From: CSP1-5 sp964348275
GTDB lineage: Bacteria; Methylomirabilota; Methylomirabilia; Methylomirabilales; CSP1-5
NCBI GenBank assembly: GCA_964348275.1
Contig: CAYGBT010000091.1
Coordinates: 1-7,742, forward strand
DNA length: 7,742 bases
Direction of reading: 5' to 3'
Positions 1 to 5,093 of the stretch are shown piece after piece; position 1 is the first letter of the stretch; every line of letters begins with the position of its first letter. The notes under the pieces were generated by a model, which was not told the origin of the DNA, searched no databases, and saw only the letters and a program-made list of their open reading frames with translations. A program made the translations under genes and the position numbers.

Positions 1-210
1 AGGTAGGCCCCCTGGAGGTTGGCCTTGTACAGGTAGGCCCCCTGGAGGTTGGCCTTGTACAGATCGGCCCCCTGGAGGTTGGCCTCGTACAGGTCGGCCC
101 CCTGGAGGTTGGCCTTGTACAGGTAGGCCCCCTGGAGGTTGGCCTTGTACAGGTAGGCCCCCTGGAGGTTGGCCTCGTACAGGTCGGCCCCCTGGAGGTT
201 GGCGCCGCCC
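1..210 (-). repeat. Seven 30-bp tandem repeats within the pentapeptide-repeat gene
   Basis: Seven consecutive 30-bp units start at 1, 31, 61, 91, 121, 151 and 181. They are almost identical, and each encodes two pentapeptides. The six units at 1-180 vary mainly at two codons: GCC-TAC/GAC (Tyr or Asp) and TAC-AAG/GAG (Lys or Glu). The unit at 61-90 also has a silent third-base change. The unit at 181-210 diverges at its protein-N-terminal edge (GGA instead of YKA). Identity at silent positions indicates recent duplication or gene conversion. The array runs off the window, so the copy number is unknown. Confidence 0.9.
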
Positions 211-365
211 AGGTCGGCCCTTTCTCCCTCCTTCCCCTCCGATTCAACCCACTTCCGATGAGCCTCAAGGATATTTTCCAGCTCCTCTGAGGAAAATTCT
301 CGAAGGGTAGGGCTGTTAGAGGGCTGCTCTTGAGGCTCCTCAACTTTTTCGTTCATCTCGCTCAT
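1..365 (-). CDS. Pentapeptide-repeat protein, C-terminus beyond the window
   Basis: The minus-strand frame from ATG 365 stays open to base 1, giving 121 residues with the C-terminus outside the window. Residues about 1-50 are a polar, acidic, probably helical N-terminus (MSEMNEKVEEPQEQ, then ILEAHRKWVESEGKEGERADL). From about residue 50 the chain is A(N/D)LXX pentapeptide repeats, seen as YKANLQGAYL, YEANLQGADL and similar. This family folds into a right-handed quadrilateral beta-helix; known members include DNA-mimic gyrase protectors and many proteins of unknown role, and nothing here chooses among them. No signal peptide or membrane segment is visible. The start is supported by GGAGGGG at 377-383, 11 bases upstream, and by an ATGA overlap with the stop of the upstream small gene, which implies translational coupling. 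An in-frame ATG at 356 is a weaker alternative. Confidence 0.85.
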   Translation of the reverse strand, partial: MSEMNEKVEEPQEQPSNSPTLREFSSEELENILEAHRKWVESEGKEGERADLGGANLQGADLYEANLQGAYLYKANLQGAYLYKANLQGADLYEANLQGADLYKANLQGAYLYKANLQGAY

Positions 366-540
366 CTTGCCCGCTTCCCCTCCAACTCCCGCCTTACTGT
401 CTTGATCTCTTCCAACACTCGTCGTTGGTCAGCAGCCGCTTCCGCACCATCACCCGCCTTGTAGCCTCCTGCTCGCACACGATGGACCAGGGGAGTTCCT
501 CGACGCTGACTACCTGGTGTGGATCAAGCTTTTCGGCCAT
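362..540 (-). pseudogene. Small coupled protein, frameshifted near its C-terminus
   Basis: ATG 540 follows AAGGG at 547-551. The frame reads MAEKLDPHQVVSVEELPW, continues to LLTNDE, then becomes CWKRSRQ and stops at TAA 394-396 (48 residues). Adding one G after the GAG of NDE (about base 417) restores a helical tail, VLEEIKTVRRELEGKRAR. That tail ends at a TGA (362-364) overlapping the ATG of the pentapeptide gene. The repaired protein would be 59 residues. The coherent tail and the ATGA junction argue that the gene was recently intact or that the sequence has a one-base error. I recall similar short proteins beginning MAEKLDP with an acidic helical C-terminus in environmental bacteria, but I cannot assign a function. 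Confidence 0.6.
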
Positions 541-594
541 GCTTAGCCCTTTTGCGGTATTCTCGTCGCACTTGTACCAGGGCAGTCATATCAT

Positions 595-1164
595 CTAACA
601 GGAGAGAGGGGCCATGAAACCGGCTTTCATAGTCCCAAACGCAACAAGACTAAGTAGAATAGATAATGCGTTCCTGACCAGGAGGTTTTGGAAACGTGCC
701 CTACCCTCGTGATCCCGCTGCCAAAGATTCCACGCCCCGGCAACCTTAATTGCTAGCCAAACACCGATGAACTCAGGTGCACCGAAAAGTAGCGAAGTGG
801 GATACAGTATGGATTCGCAAATGCTCACTAAAGTGGGTCCCCACACGATTTCCCGCTTTTTCGAAGGAAGTCCGAAGAGGTGCCTCACCCCAAGTAAGAC
901 GGGATGGATGATGAGGTGCATGCCGACTATTGTAAATAAGTACAAGCCGAAAAGTTGTCCCCAACCATCCGGTCGTACGGTCGGGGCTACTCGCTGCAAC
1001 CATTCAAAGTTGATCCGACTCGATTTCCAGAGAACGATACCACAAATCACAATTACCAAGATCGTCAGAATGAGCCACCATGTGGTATAAGTCAAAGGGG
1101 AGCCCAAGAAGACAACTCTCAGTTTAGAGTTCCGCTCAGGCGAATCGATTTCATTACTCATCAC
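595..1164 (-). CDS. Four-helix membrane protein of unknown function
   Basis: A 189-residue protein with about four predicted membrane helices: residues roughly 25-47 (TTWWLILTILVIVICG), 69-90 (LFGLYLFTIVGMHLII), 118-141 (LLFGAPEFIGVWLAI) and 162-182 (ALSILLSLVAFGTM). The first 20 residues are polar and there is no cleavable signal peptide. The loop around residues 97-105 (GLPSKKREI) and the one at 146-158 (WQRDHEGRARFQN) are basic and probably cytoplasmic. Two adjacent starts are possible, GTG 1164 and ATG 1161, and AGGAGG at 1171-1176 suits both (6 or 9 bases). I recognise no catalytic motif or family. It lies just downstream of a nuclease remnant on the same strand and 54 bases upstream of the small coupled gene, so co-transcription with the pentapeptide gene is possible but unproven. 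Confidence 0.7.
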   Translation of the reverse strand: MMSNEIDSPERNSKLRVVFLGSPLTYTTWWLILTILVIVICGIVLWKSSRINFEWLQRVAPTVRPDGWGQLFGLYLFTIVGMHLIIHPVLLGVRHLFGLPSKKREIVWGPTLVSICESILYPTSLLFGAPEFIGVWLAIKVAGAWNLWQRDHEGRARFQNLLVRNALSILLSLVAFGTMKAGFMAPLSC

Positions 1165-1214
1165 TTTCTTCCTCCTCAGTTCCTGTCCAGCCTCGCGCGC
1201 CTCACTTTGGAGCT

Positions 1215-1480
1215 TCAGAACTCCAAATCCTCCACCTGACTTGGATGATCTATAAACCGATTCCGCGTCCCCTGTAGCTCCTCAATGATGTTGCTCCGTC
1301 ACATCTCGTGGCAGCTTGGGGGTCCTTGCAGTTCCCTCGCGTCAACAGGTCCACCACGCAAGTATCAATCGGGAGGCCGTACTCCTGGTGCCTGTAGAAG
1401 ACAGCCCTGGCAATTTTACCCCGCGCTGAAAAGAAAAGCCCCCGCAGCGTGGTGCCGTGAGGGCTGGTGTTTCTCGTTTT
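1215..1480 (-). pseudogene. C-terminal remnant of an endonuclease I (EndA/NucM-like) nuclease
   Basis: One minus-strand frame near 1430-1290 reads ARGKIARAVFYRHQEYGLP and continues to VDLLTRGNCKDP. A second frame near 1290-1215 reads NIIEELQGTRNRFIDHP and ends EDLEF at TGA 1215-1217. In secreted endonuclease I proteins, a helix of the form G.IARA.FYM..RYG is followed by a (R/N)RN..I..(L)QG.RNPFIDHPEWV tail. The two pieces therefore fit in the right order, with a frame change near 1290. Part of the segment between them is degraded, and the catalytic N-terminal part is missing: a TGA closes the frame near 1485. The call rests on motif memory, without an alignment. Confidence 0.5.
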
Positions 1481-1644
1481 TGGGATTAGGCTTCACCCCG
1501 GGTTCATCCCTGCCCCTCCCTTTAGGGCTTGCGTATCCCCGACTGGGCTAGGGGTTTCAAGCGTTAGGCACATCGTTTGAGGGCATTCCTAGAGGTGTTC
1601 AAAAAGGGAAGAAAGTGGCCTGGACCTTGCGACATGGCGGGAGT

Positions 1645-1761
1645 ATGTTCTATACGACCATCTGTCAGCATTCCCGGTTCCCACTGCGGTTGCCGGTCCT
1701 CTGCGAGAGCCCGGCGCCCCCCGGGTACCGGACCGTCGGCCTCACCCAGAATGTGTGCTAG
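1645..1761 (+). pseudogene. N-terminal half of the first PilZ domain, ended by in-frame TAG
   Basis: From ATG 1645 the frame reads 38 residues to TAG 1759-1761 and continues in the same frame into the PilZ protein downstream. The piece contains RFPLR (RxxxR, residues 11-15) and, after GYRTVGLTQ, NVC-stop-GG. This is the [D/N]xSxxG position, with Ser replaced by Cys and the next residue replaced by the stop. Read through, it continues GGLLLEVAQPLAPATPMRLL, a normal PilZ beta-barrel sequence. The start is uncertain: ATG 1645 has a poorly spaced GGGAG, while GTG 1615 has AAGGGA upstream. A point mutation, a sequencing error or UAG readthrough could each explain the stop. Confidence 0.65.
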
Positions 1762-1791
1762 GGCGGGCTGCTGCTCGAGGTCGCGCAGCCG

Positions 1792-2331
1792 TTGGCTCCG
1801 GCCACCCCGATGAGGCTTCTCTTGTGCACAGGGGACCAAAACGCCCGGGCCGAGGTGGTGGTGGCCTGGAGGGCCGAGAACCCTCCCAGCCGGATGGGCC
1901 TGCGGTTCACCACGTGGGAACGGACTCACCACTTGACGTGGAAGCGGCTCTTGGCCTTCCAAGGCAGCCCGACTCCCAGGGCCTCCGTGCGCATCCCAAT
2001 CGCCCTGGAGGTCACCTGTCGGATTTCCCCAGAGACTTCCCTTACGGGGCAGGTCGAGAATCTCAGCGACAGCGGCCTGATGATGACCCGCCCCCAGGCT
2101 CTTTCCGCCGAAACGCGCTTGACCGTGGTGGTCACCCCGTGGTTTATTCTCTCCACGGTCGAGGCAGACGTGAAAGTGGTGTGGTCCTGGGCTGATCCGG
2201 AAGGCTACGGCGTGCTCCACGGTTTGCGCTTCTGTGCAGATGACATCGGCAAGGAGTTCTTCCTCATTGGCACCCTCCTCCACCAGCTTGGGGCTGAGGA
2301 GGCGTCACCAAGGAAGAAAAGAGTGGGGTGA
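1792..2331 (+). CDS. PilZ-domain protein (rest of PilZ 1 plus complete PilZ 2), likely c-di-GMP effector
   Basis: The 179-residue frame starts at TTG 1792; ATG 1810 (residue 7) is an alternative, and neither has a strong ribosome site. Residues about 1-42 are the second half of a PilZ barrel (AEVVVAWRAENPPSRMGLRF) whose first half lies upstream of a TAG in the same frame. Residues about 60-150 are a second, complete PilZ domain with RxxxR at 63-67 (RASVR), NLSDSG at 90-95 matching [D/N]xSxxG, and the closing strand VVWSW..GYGVLHGLRF. The motif residues that bind cyclic-di-GMP in this family are all present in domain 2. A helical tail (DIGKEFFLIGTLLHQL) and a basic end (RKKR) follow. There is no membrane segment, so it is probably cytosolic. 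It opens a plus-strand run of small helical proteins. Confidence 0.8.
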   Translation: MAPATPMRLLLCTGDQNARAEVVVAWRAENPPSRMGLRFTTWERTHHLTWKRLLAFQGSPTPRASVRIPIALEVTCRISPETSLTGQVENLSDSGLMMTRPQALSAETRLTVVVTPWFILSTVEADVKVVWSWADPEGYGVLHGLRFCADDIGKEFFLIGTLLHQLGAEEASPRKKRVG

Positions 2332-2432
2332 CCTTCCGATCCTCCTCCCCAAGCCACAGTGATAGCCTTCCATTGCGCGAGCTGGAAGAGGAGGCGGATG
2401 TGGCGGCCGCGAGTAGACCTCCGCAGATTTGA
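2328..2432 (+). CDS. Possible 34-residue ORF overlapping the PilZ stop (GTGA)
   Basis: GTG 2328 overlaps the TGA of the PilZ gene and opens a short frame rich in Ser and Glu (RSSSPSHSDSLPLRELEEEA) ending at TGA 2430-2432. The four-base GTGA junction is typical of coupled genes, but the length, non-ATG start and lack of any recognised domain leave it doubtful. Otherwise the 130 bases between the PilZ gene and the next gene hold nothing I can identify. Confidence 0.2.
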   Translation: MTFRSSSPSHSDSLPLRELEEEADVAAASRPPQI

Positions 2433-2464
2433 TTCCCTCGAGATAGTCTTCTTGGTTCAATAAG

Positions 2465-2818
2465 ATGGACGAAGACTTGAAACGTGTGGTCAAGGCCTTC
2501 CAAGCGATGGCGGAGACCTATCAGCTGCTGGCGGCGCGTCTGGATCACGAGTTCGACGAGCTCCACACCCAGGTGAGAGAACTGGAACTCCAAAAGCAGG
2601 CCCTGGTTCAGCAATATCAGCTCAAGGGCGAGGAGTTAGCCGGGGTCGCTCGTGAACTGCGGACATCTTTGACCGCCATTAGGGGTAGCTTATACATTTT
2701 CCTTCATGAGGAGCCGGCCGACCCCGAGGCCCGTAGGAGACTTTTGGACCAGGCTTACCTGAATGTGGAGCGGGGCATAAATCTGCTGAGAGGCTTTTTC
2801 TTTACCTCCGAAGCATGA
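2465..2818 (+). CDS. Coiled-coil protein with a histidine-kinase-like DHp helix lacking its histidine
   Basis: This 117-residue protein has a long helix (about 5-55, DELHTQVRELELQKQALVQQ) with heptad-like spacing. Residues 57-110 closely follow a HisKA (DHp) domain: ELAGVARELRTSLTAIRG, then DPEARRRLLDQAYLNVERGI. In sensor kinases the first stretch reads S-H-E-L-R-T-P-L. Here the phospho-acceptor histidine is Arg63 and the proline is Ser68. No ATPase domain follows. It therefore cannot phosphorylate in the usual way; it may dimerise, act as a decoy partner for a kinase or response regulator, or simply be a helical bundle that resembles DHp. The ATG has no clear ribosome site. Its stop overlaps the ATG of the next small ORF (ATGATG), and the PilZ gene lies about 130 bases upstream on the same strand. 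Confidence 0.75.
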   Translation: MDEDLKRVVKAFQAMAETYQLLAARLDHEFDELHTQVRELELQKQALVQQYQLKGEELAGVARELRTSLTAIRGSLYIFLHEEPADPEARRRLLDQAYLNVERGINLLRGFFFTSEA

Positions 2819-2955
2819 TGGCTCACCTTGACGTGCCTATACTCAAAGAGGTAGAAGAACGATACCGCCTCCTGAACGCAGCTCGGAGGACACTCATGGG
2901 AGGTACGACGCCGACTGACCGAGATGTGCGAGTGGGGTCCGTTTCTCCTCCCTGA
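2815..2955 (+). CDS. Possible 46-residue ORF coupled to the DHp-like gene
   Basis: ATG 2815 overlaps the TGA of the preceding gene; a second ATG follows directly at 2818. The product begins with a charged helix (VPILKEVEERYRLLNAARR) and ends in a polar tail, stopping at TGA 2953-2955. The overlap and the good helix favour a real small protein, but no family is recognised, and the C-terminal third (TTPTDRDVRVGSVSPP) looks unstructured. It could also be the start of a longer gene that has lost its frame. Confidence 0.35.
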   Translation: MMAHLDVPILKEVEERYRLLNAARRTLMGGTTPTDRDVRVGSVSPP

Positions 2956-3053
2956 CCTGCGGACGGGTTGAACTAGACTTCAACCAGGGAGCGGAAAGGT
3001 GCGACCCTCGAAACGAGAAAGGGGGATCTATAAAAAAAGAATCGGTAGAGAAA

Positions 3054-3419
3054 GTGGAGGAAATGACTGCGGGGCTGTTGAATACGTTAGGCCGTTTCTC
3101 GGAGAAGACGCGGGCCGTCATGGCGGAGGTGATAGGAGGCAGCCAGCCCCAGAGCGTGGAGGACCTCAAGCAGAAAATCCAGCTGCTTCAAGAAGAGGTG
3201 TACCAGGAAACCGTCCAAAAATACAGCGACTTCGTTGGGGCAACGGTGGAAGCGGAGCGAGATCTTGCGGCCAAGATGACCCGCCTGCGGGACCTGAAAG
3301 AGCGGGCCGGGATCTTGAAGGACCTCATCACCTCGTTGGTAAAGCCTGGACGGACAGAGCTGGCCACATCACCGCCTCCTCCTCAGGAGTGCGATCGAGC
3401 TGTCCAACCCCAAGGCTAG
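3054..3419 (+). CDS. Small helical, coiled-coil-rich protein of unknown function
   Basis: This 121-residue protein is mostly helical. An amphipathic N-terminal helix (LLNTLGRFSEKTRAVMAEV) is followed by a Gly-containing turn (IGGSQPQS). Two helices come next, about 35-55 (VEDLKQKIQLLQEEVYQET) and 60-98 (GATVEAERDLAAKMTRLRDL). The proline-rich tail (SPPPPQE) looks disordered. There is no catalytic motif, signal peptide or membrane segment. The layout recalls phasin-like or scaffold proteins, but I cannot make that call. The start is unclear: GTG 3054 has only a weak site, ATG 3063 has GGAGG just 2 bases away, and the strongest site, AAAGGGGG at 3018-3025, lies about 28 bases before the GTG. 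The frame is open upstream to 2918 without an ATG. It is last in the plus-strand signalling run. Confidence 0.7.
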   Translation: MEEMTAGLLNTLGRFSEKTRAVMAEVIGGSQPQSVEDLKQKIQLLQEEVYQETVQKYSDFVGATVEAERDLAAKMTRLRDLKERAGILKDLITSLVKPGRTELATSPPPPQECDRAVQPQG

Positions 3420-3633
3420 GAGCACACTGGCTTTTTACTCTCCTAAAGCCCGGGAGACTGAAGAGGGGGAGCAGCCGCTGGACGTTGTCCAGTATTCGTA
3501 TTTCCCCCTCCAGGTGTGGTGTGTCCCCCTCACGATAACGCGCAGCCTGAGAAGCATCCTGGGACCGCTCTCGCTTTCTATCTGCCATGCCTCTACAGTA
3601 GCTCCTTTTTGCCGCCTGGTGGAGCGGTGGTAG
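3343..3633 (+). other. Open frame without a start codon, coding-like composition
   Basis: Frame 1 is open from after TAA 3340-3342 to TAG 3631-3633 and overlaps the tail of the preceding gene in another frame. The stretch SAIELSNPKARSTLAFYS followed by PKARETEEGEQPLDVVQY looks like protein, with mostly G/C third bases. There is no ATG, GTG or TTG early in the frame; AGGAG at 3384-3388 precedes an ATC. It could be a gene remnant, a frameshifted continuation, or chance. The family is unknown. Confidence 0.25.
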
Positions 3634-3688
3634 CATCTCCCTCCGATTTTGGCGTGTGGTGTGTGGATATGGACCGTTGCCCTACCCT

Positions 3689-3744
3689 CCAAGTTTGTCG
3701 GCGGGCCTATGCATGTATGCCCGATGCCCAGAACAACCCCACCT
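3689..3744 (+). repeat. Divergent inverted repeat, left arm (partner 7622-7677 minus)
   Basis: These 56 bases align without gaps to the reverse complement of 7622-7677 with 43 identities (77 percent, counted by eye). Translated in the matching frame, the left arm gives PSLSAGLCMYARCPEQPHLAP and the right arm PNLSEGLCACAQCEEHPHLPP. The similarity is therefore clear at protein level, and the repeat looks like two diverged pieces of one coding family. Confidence 0.6.
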
Positions 3745-3885
3745 GGCCCCCGCATCTTGGTGCTAGTAGCGTTGCTAGTTGAATGTCAGTTTTAGGCGTA
3801 CTTGGTCGTTCTAGATCAAACTTGCCTGAAATTGGAATCCCCGCGTCAATAAGCTATTTGCCCGTTCTAGCGGGTGTTCTCACTG

Positions 3886-3919
3886 GGCCGGTGGTTTCGA
3901 TTCCCACGCGCCTCCGGCA
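3886..3919 (+). other. tmRNA (ssrA)-like 3' end relic, possible attachment site
   Basis: The sequence GGTTTCGATTCCCAC followed by GCGCCTCCGGCA matches the 3' end shared by many tmRNAs (GTGGGTTCGATTCCCAC, CGCCTCCACCA). It differs by two single-base insertions and a few substitutions, including GGCA in place of ACCA. The 5' acceptor strand, mRNA-like region and tag sequence of a complete tmRNA are not found. Integrative elements commonly use this 3' segment as their core site, so this may be an old attachment site. Confidence 0.4.
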
Positions 3920-4166
3920 ACATCCTCGTTCCCCTTCTAAAACACGAAATCGTAGCTTCTACAGGGCGTTCCTGTATGGAGCGATCTTCGCCGTAGTAGG
4001 ACGGACTGAGGCGACTCTTGCCCCACAATCGTGACTGGAATCGTAAGCACAGAATGACCGGGCCTTGTGGACCCGCTAACAGCGACAGGTCTTAATTTCG
4101 GGGGTAGCACCCCACCGGGAAGGATCCGCCTGGTACGTCGAGACGGCAGCCGATCGAGACCGCGCC

Positions 4167-4197
4167 GGTACATATATGGGGGGGGTGAATATATACC
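4167..4197. repeat. AT-rich dyad flanking a G8 run
   Basis: GGTACATATAT and ATATATACC are inverted copies, apart from a two-base insertion in the left arm, around GGGGGGGGTGA. A cruciform or slippage-prone site is possible. The dyad lies just outside the tRNA-Thr-like relic. Confidence 0.4.
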
Positions 4198-4206
4198 TGG
4201 AGTCGT

Positions 4207-4253
4207 TGCAGCCGACGCATAGGGTCGAATCCCTGACCTGCTGATTACGAATC
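4207..4253 (-). other. 3' half of a tRNA-Thr(CGT)-like sequence, possible attachment site
   Basis: The minus strand reads ATTCGTAATCAGCAGGTC, then AGGGATTCGACCCT, then GCGTCGGCT. This is the anticodon loop (CGT at 4249-4247), 3' anticodon stem, variable region, T-arm and acceptor 3' strand of bacterial tRNA-Thr(CGT). The 5' half is missing: there is no matching D-arm or 5' acceptor, and the 5' side of the anticodon stem is mispaired. The T-loop is short and GCA replaces CCA. It is not a working tRNA. A break at the anticodon loop is the usual edge of a tyrosine-recombinase attachment site. Confidence 0.5.
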
Positions 4254-4412
4254 CTGCGCAAGACTAAGCAAAATCAACAACTTCAAGCACTTGGGTGTGT
4301 AGGATGCGGCAAAACGTGTCCTTTCGCGACGCAAAAACGCGACCGCTCCCCAATCGAATTGAATTTTAAAAGCCCTGCGGGAGTTCCTTCTCTGGCACCC
4401 CGTTCGCCTCGG
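4254..4412. other. Short intergenic stretch downstream of the J-domain gene
   Basis: I see no gene or strong terminator here. CGCGAC occurs twice around CGCAAAAA near 4326-4346, and a short AT-rich patch lies at about 4355-4370. A 21-codon plus-strand frame from ATG 4303 has no support. Confidence 0.3.
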
Positions 4413-5093
4413 CTAGCTCGGAACCTCCTTTGCCTCCCTCTGCTGCGGGTGGCCATTTCCACCTGCTCCTCGATCGGCTGGCCCCGCTCCCGGCTCCGCT
4501 GGCTGACCGTGCCTCATATCACAGGATGCGGGGAAGGACCGGATATGGAAGGCCTCGGGCCTTGCCGCAGCGCCGTTAGCCTCGAGATAGTCCACGCCTA
4601 CCACCGTAATGGCTACATCGGAGTCCTCGGTCACTTCGATGCATCTCTTCCCCCGTAGGTACCACAGGGTAAACTGCAACTCCTCAATGGAACAGCCAGC
4701 CAGCTCCGAGAGCACCAGCAGAGACAACCCGGGCTTGTACGGGCAGCTCCGGCGCACGTCGTACAAGGCCCGCACGACCACCTGCCGCAACTCCCGCTCG
4801 TCCCCATGGGGGCGGTCAGGCACAGGGATGTCGATCCCCGGTGCCGCCTGGGCACTGCTCCTCGGCGGGGCCATGCCGAACTTCTCGCGGTCATAGGCGG
4901 CCCGGCCCACCGGATCGGACAACACCTGATAGGCGTTCACTACTTCCTTGAAGGTCTCCTCATCCCCGGTCTCCTTATTGTCCGGGTGGTACAGGGCGGC
5001 CAGGAGGCGGTAGGCCTTGGTGACGATGAGGGGGTGAGCCCTGGGACTCACCTGAAGCACCTCATAGTGATCGCGAAGCCGCGGCCTTCCCAT
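4413..5093 (-). CDS. J-domain (DnaJ-like) protein with a C-terminal winged helix
   Basis: This 226-residue protein starts at ATG 5093. That start has AAGGAAGG-type pairing at 5100-5108, six bases away; an ATG ten codons upstream lies inside the preceding gene and lacks such a site. Residues about 8-72 form a J-domain: DHYEVLQVSP, the essential HPD at 36-38 in LYHPDN, then FKEVVNAYQVLSDPVGRAAY. J-domains stimulate the ATPase of Hsp70/DnaK. There is no Gly/Phe region or zinc-finger repeat, so it is a J-domain-only (class C-like) protein. Residues about 99-171 look like a winged helix (ELAGCSIEELQFTLWYLRGK, then ITVVGVDYLEA). The Ala/Gly/Pro-rich tail appears disordered. It shares a TGATG junction with the upstream sigma54 activator. 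Inference: it works with DnaK under control of that activator, or uses its winged helix to bind DNA or a protein partner. Confidence 0.88.
   Translation of the reverse strand: MGRPRLRDHYEVLQVSPRAHPLIVTKAYRLLAALYHPDNKETGDEETFKEVVNAYQVLSDPVGRAAYDREKFGMAPPRSSAQAAPGIDIPVPDRPHGDERELRQVVVRALYDVRRSCPYKPGLSLLVLSELAGCSIEELQFTLWYLRGKRCIEVTEDSDVAITVVGVDYLEANGAAARPEAFHIRSFPASCDMRHGQPAEPGAGPADRGAGGNGHPQQREAKEVPS

Larger units (their letters stand above)
3634..4206. other. Gene-poor stretch with repeat and RNA relics
   Basis: No convincing gene is seen between 3634 and 4206. The longer open frames (for example 3783-4034 plus and 3937-4173 minus) have poor composition, lack ribosome sites and run across the tmRNA-like relic at 3886-3919. 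The stretch holds one arm of a divergent inverted repeat (3689-3744), that relic, and an AT-rich dyad around a run of eight G (4167-4197). Confidence 0.5.

Noticed and set aside
1437..1465. Imperfect hairpin followed on the minus strand by TTTTCTTTT, terminator-like
   Set aside because: It has two mismatches and lies at the start of the nuclease remnant's reading frame, so it is more likely former coding sequence.
1564..2283. Long minus-strand open frame (239 codons) opposite the PilZ gene
   Set aside because: It mirrors the PilZ frame, which has recognisable RxxxR and NLSDSG motifs. The minus product is His/Gly/Pro-rich without any domain.
3783..4034. 83-codon plus-strand open frame
   Set aside because: It runs through the tmRNA-like relic, has no ribosome site and shows no domain.
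2437..4592. CTCGAGATAGTC occurs at about 2438 and again at about 4581
   Set aside because: The second copy is inside the J-domain gene's coding sequence, and no further similarity surrounds the match; chance is likely.
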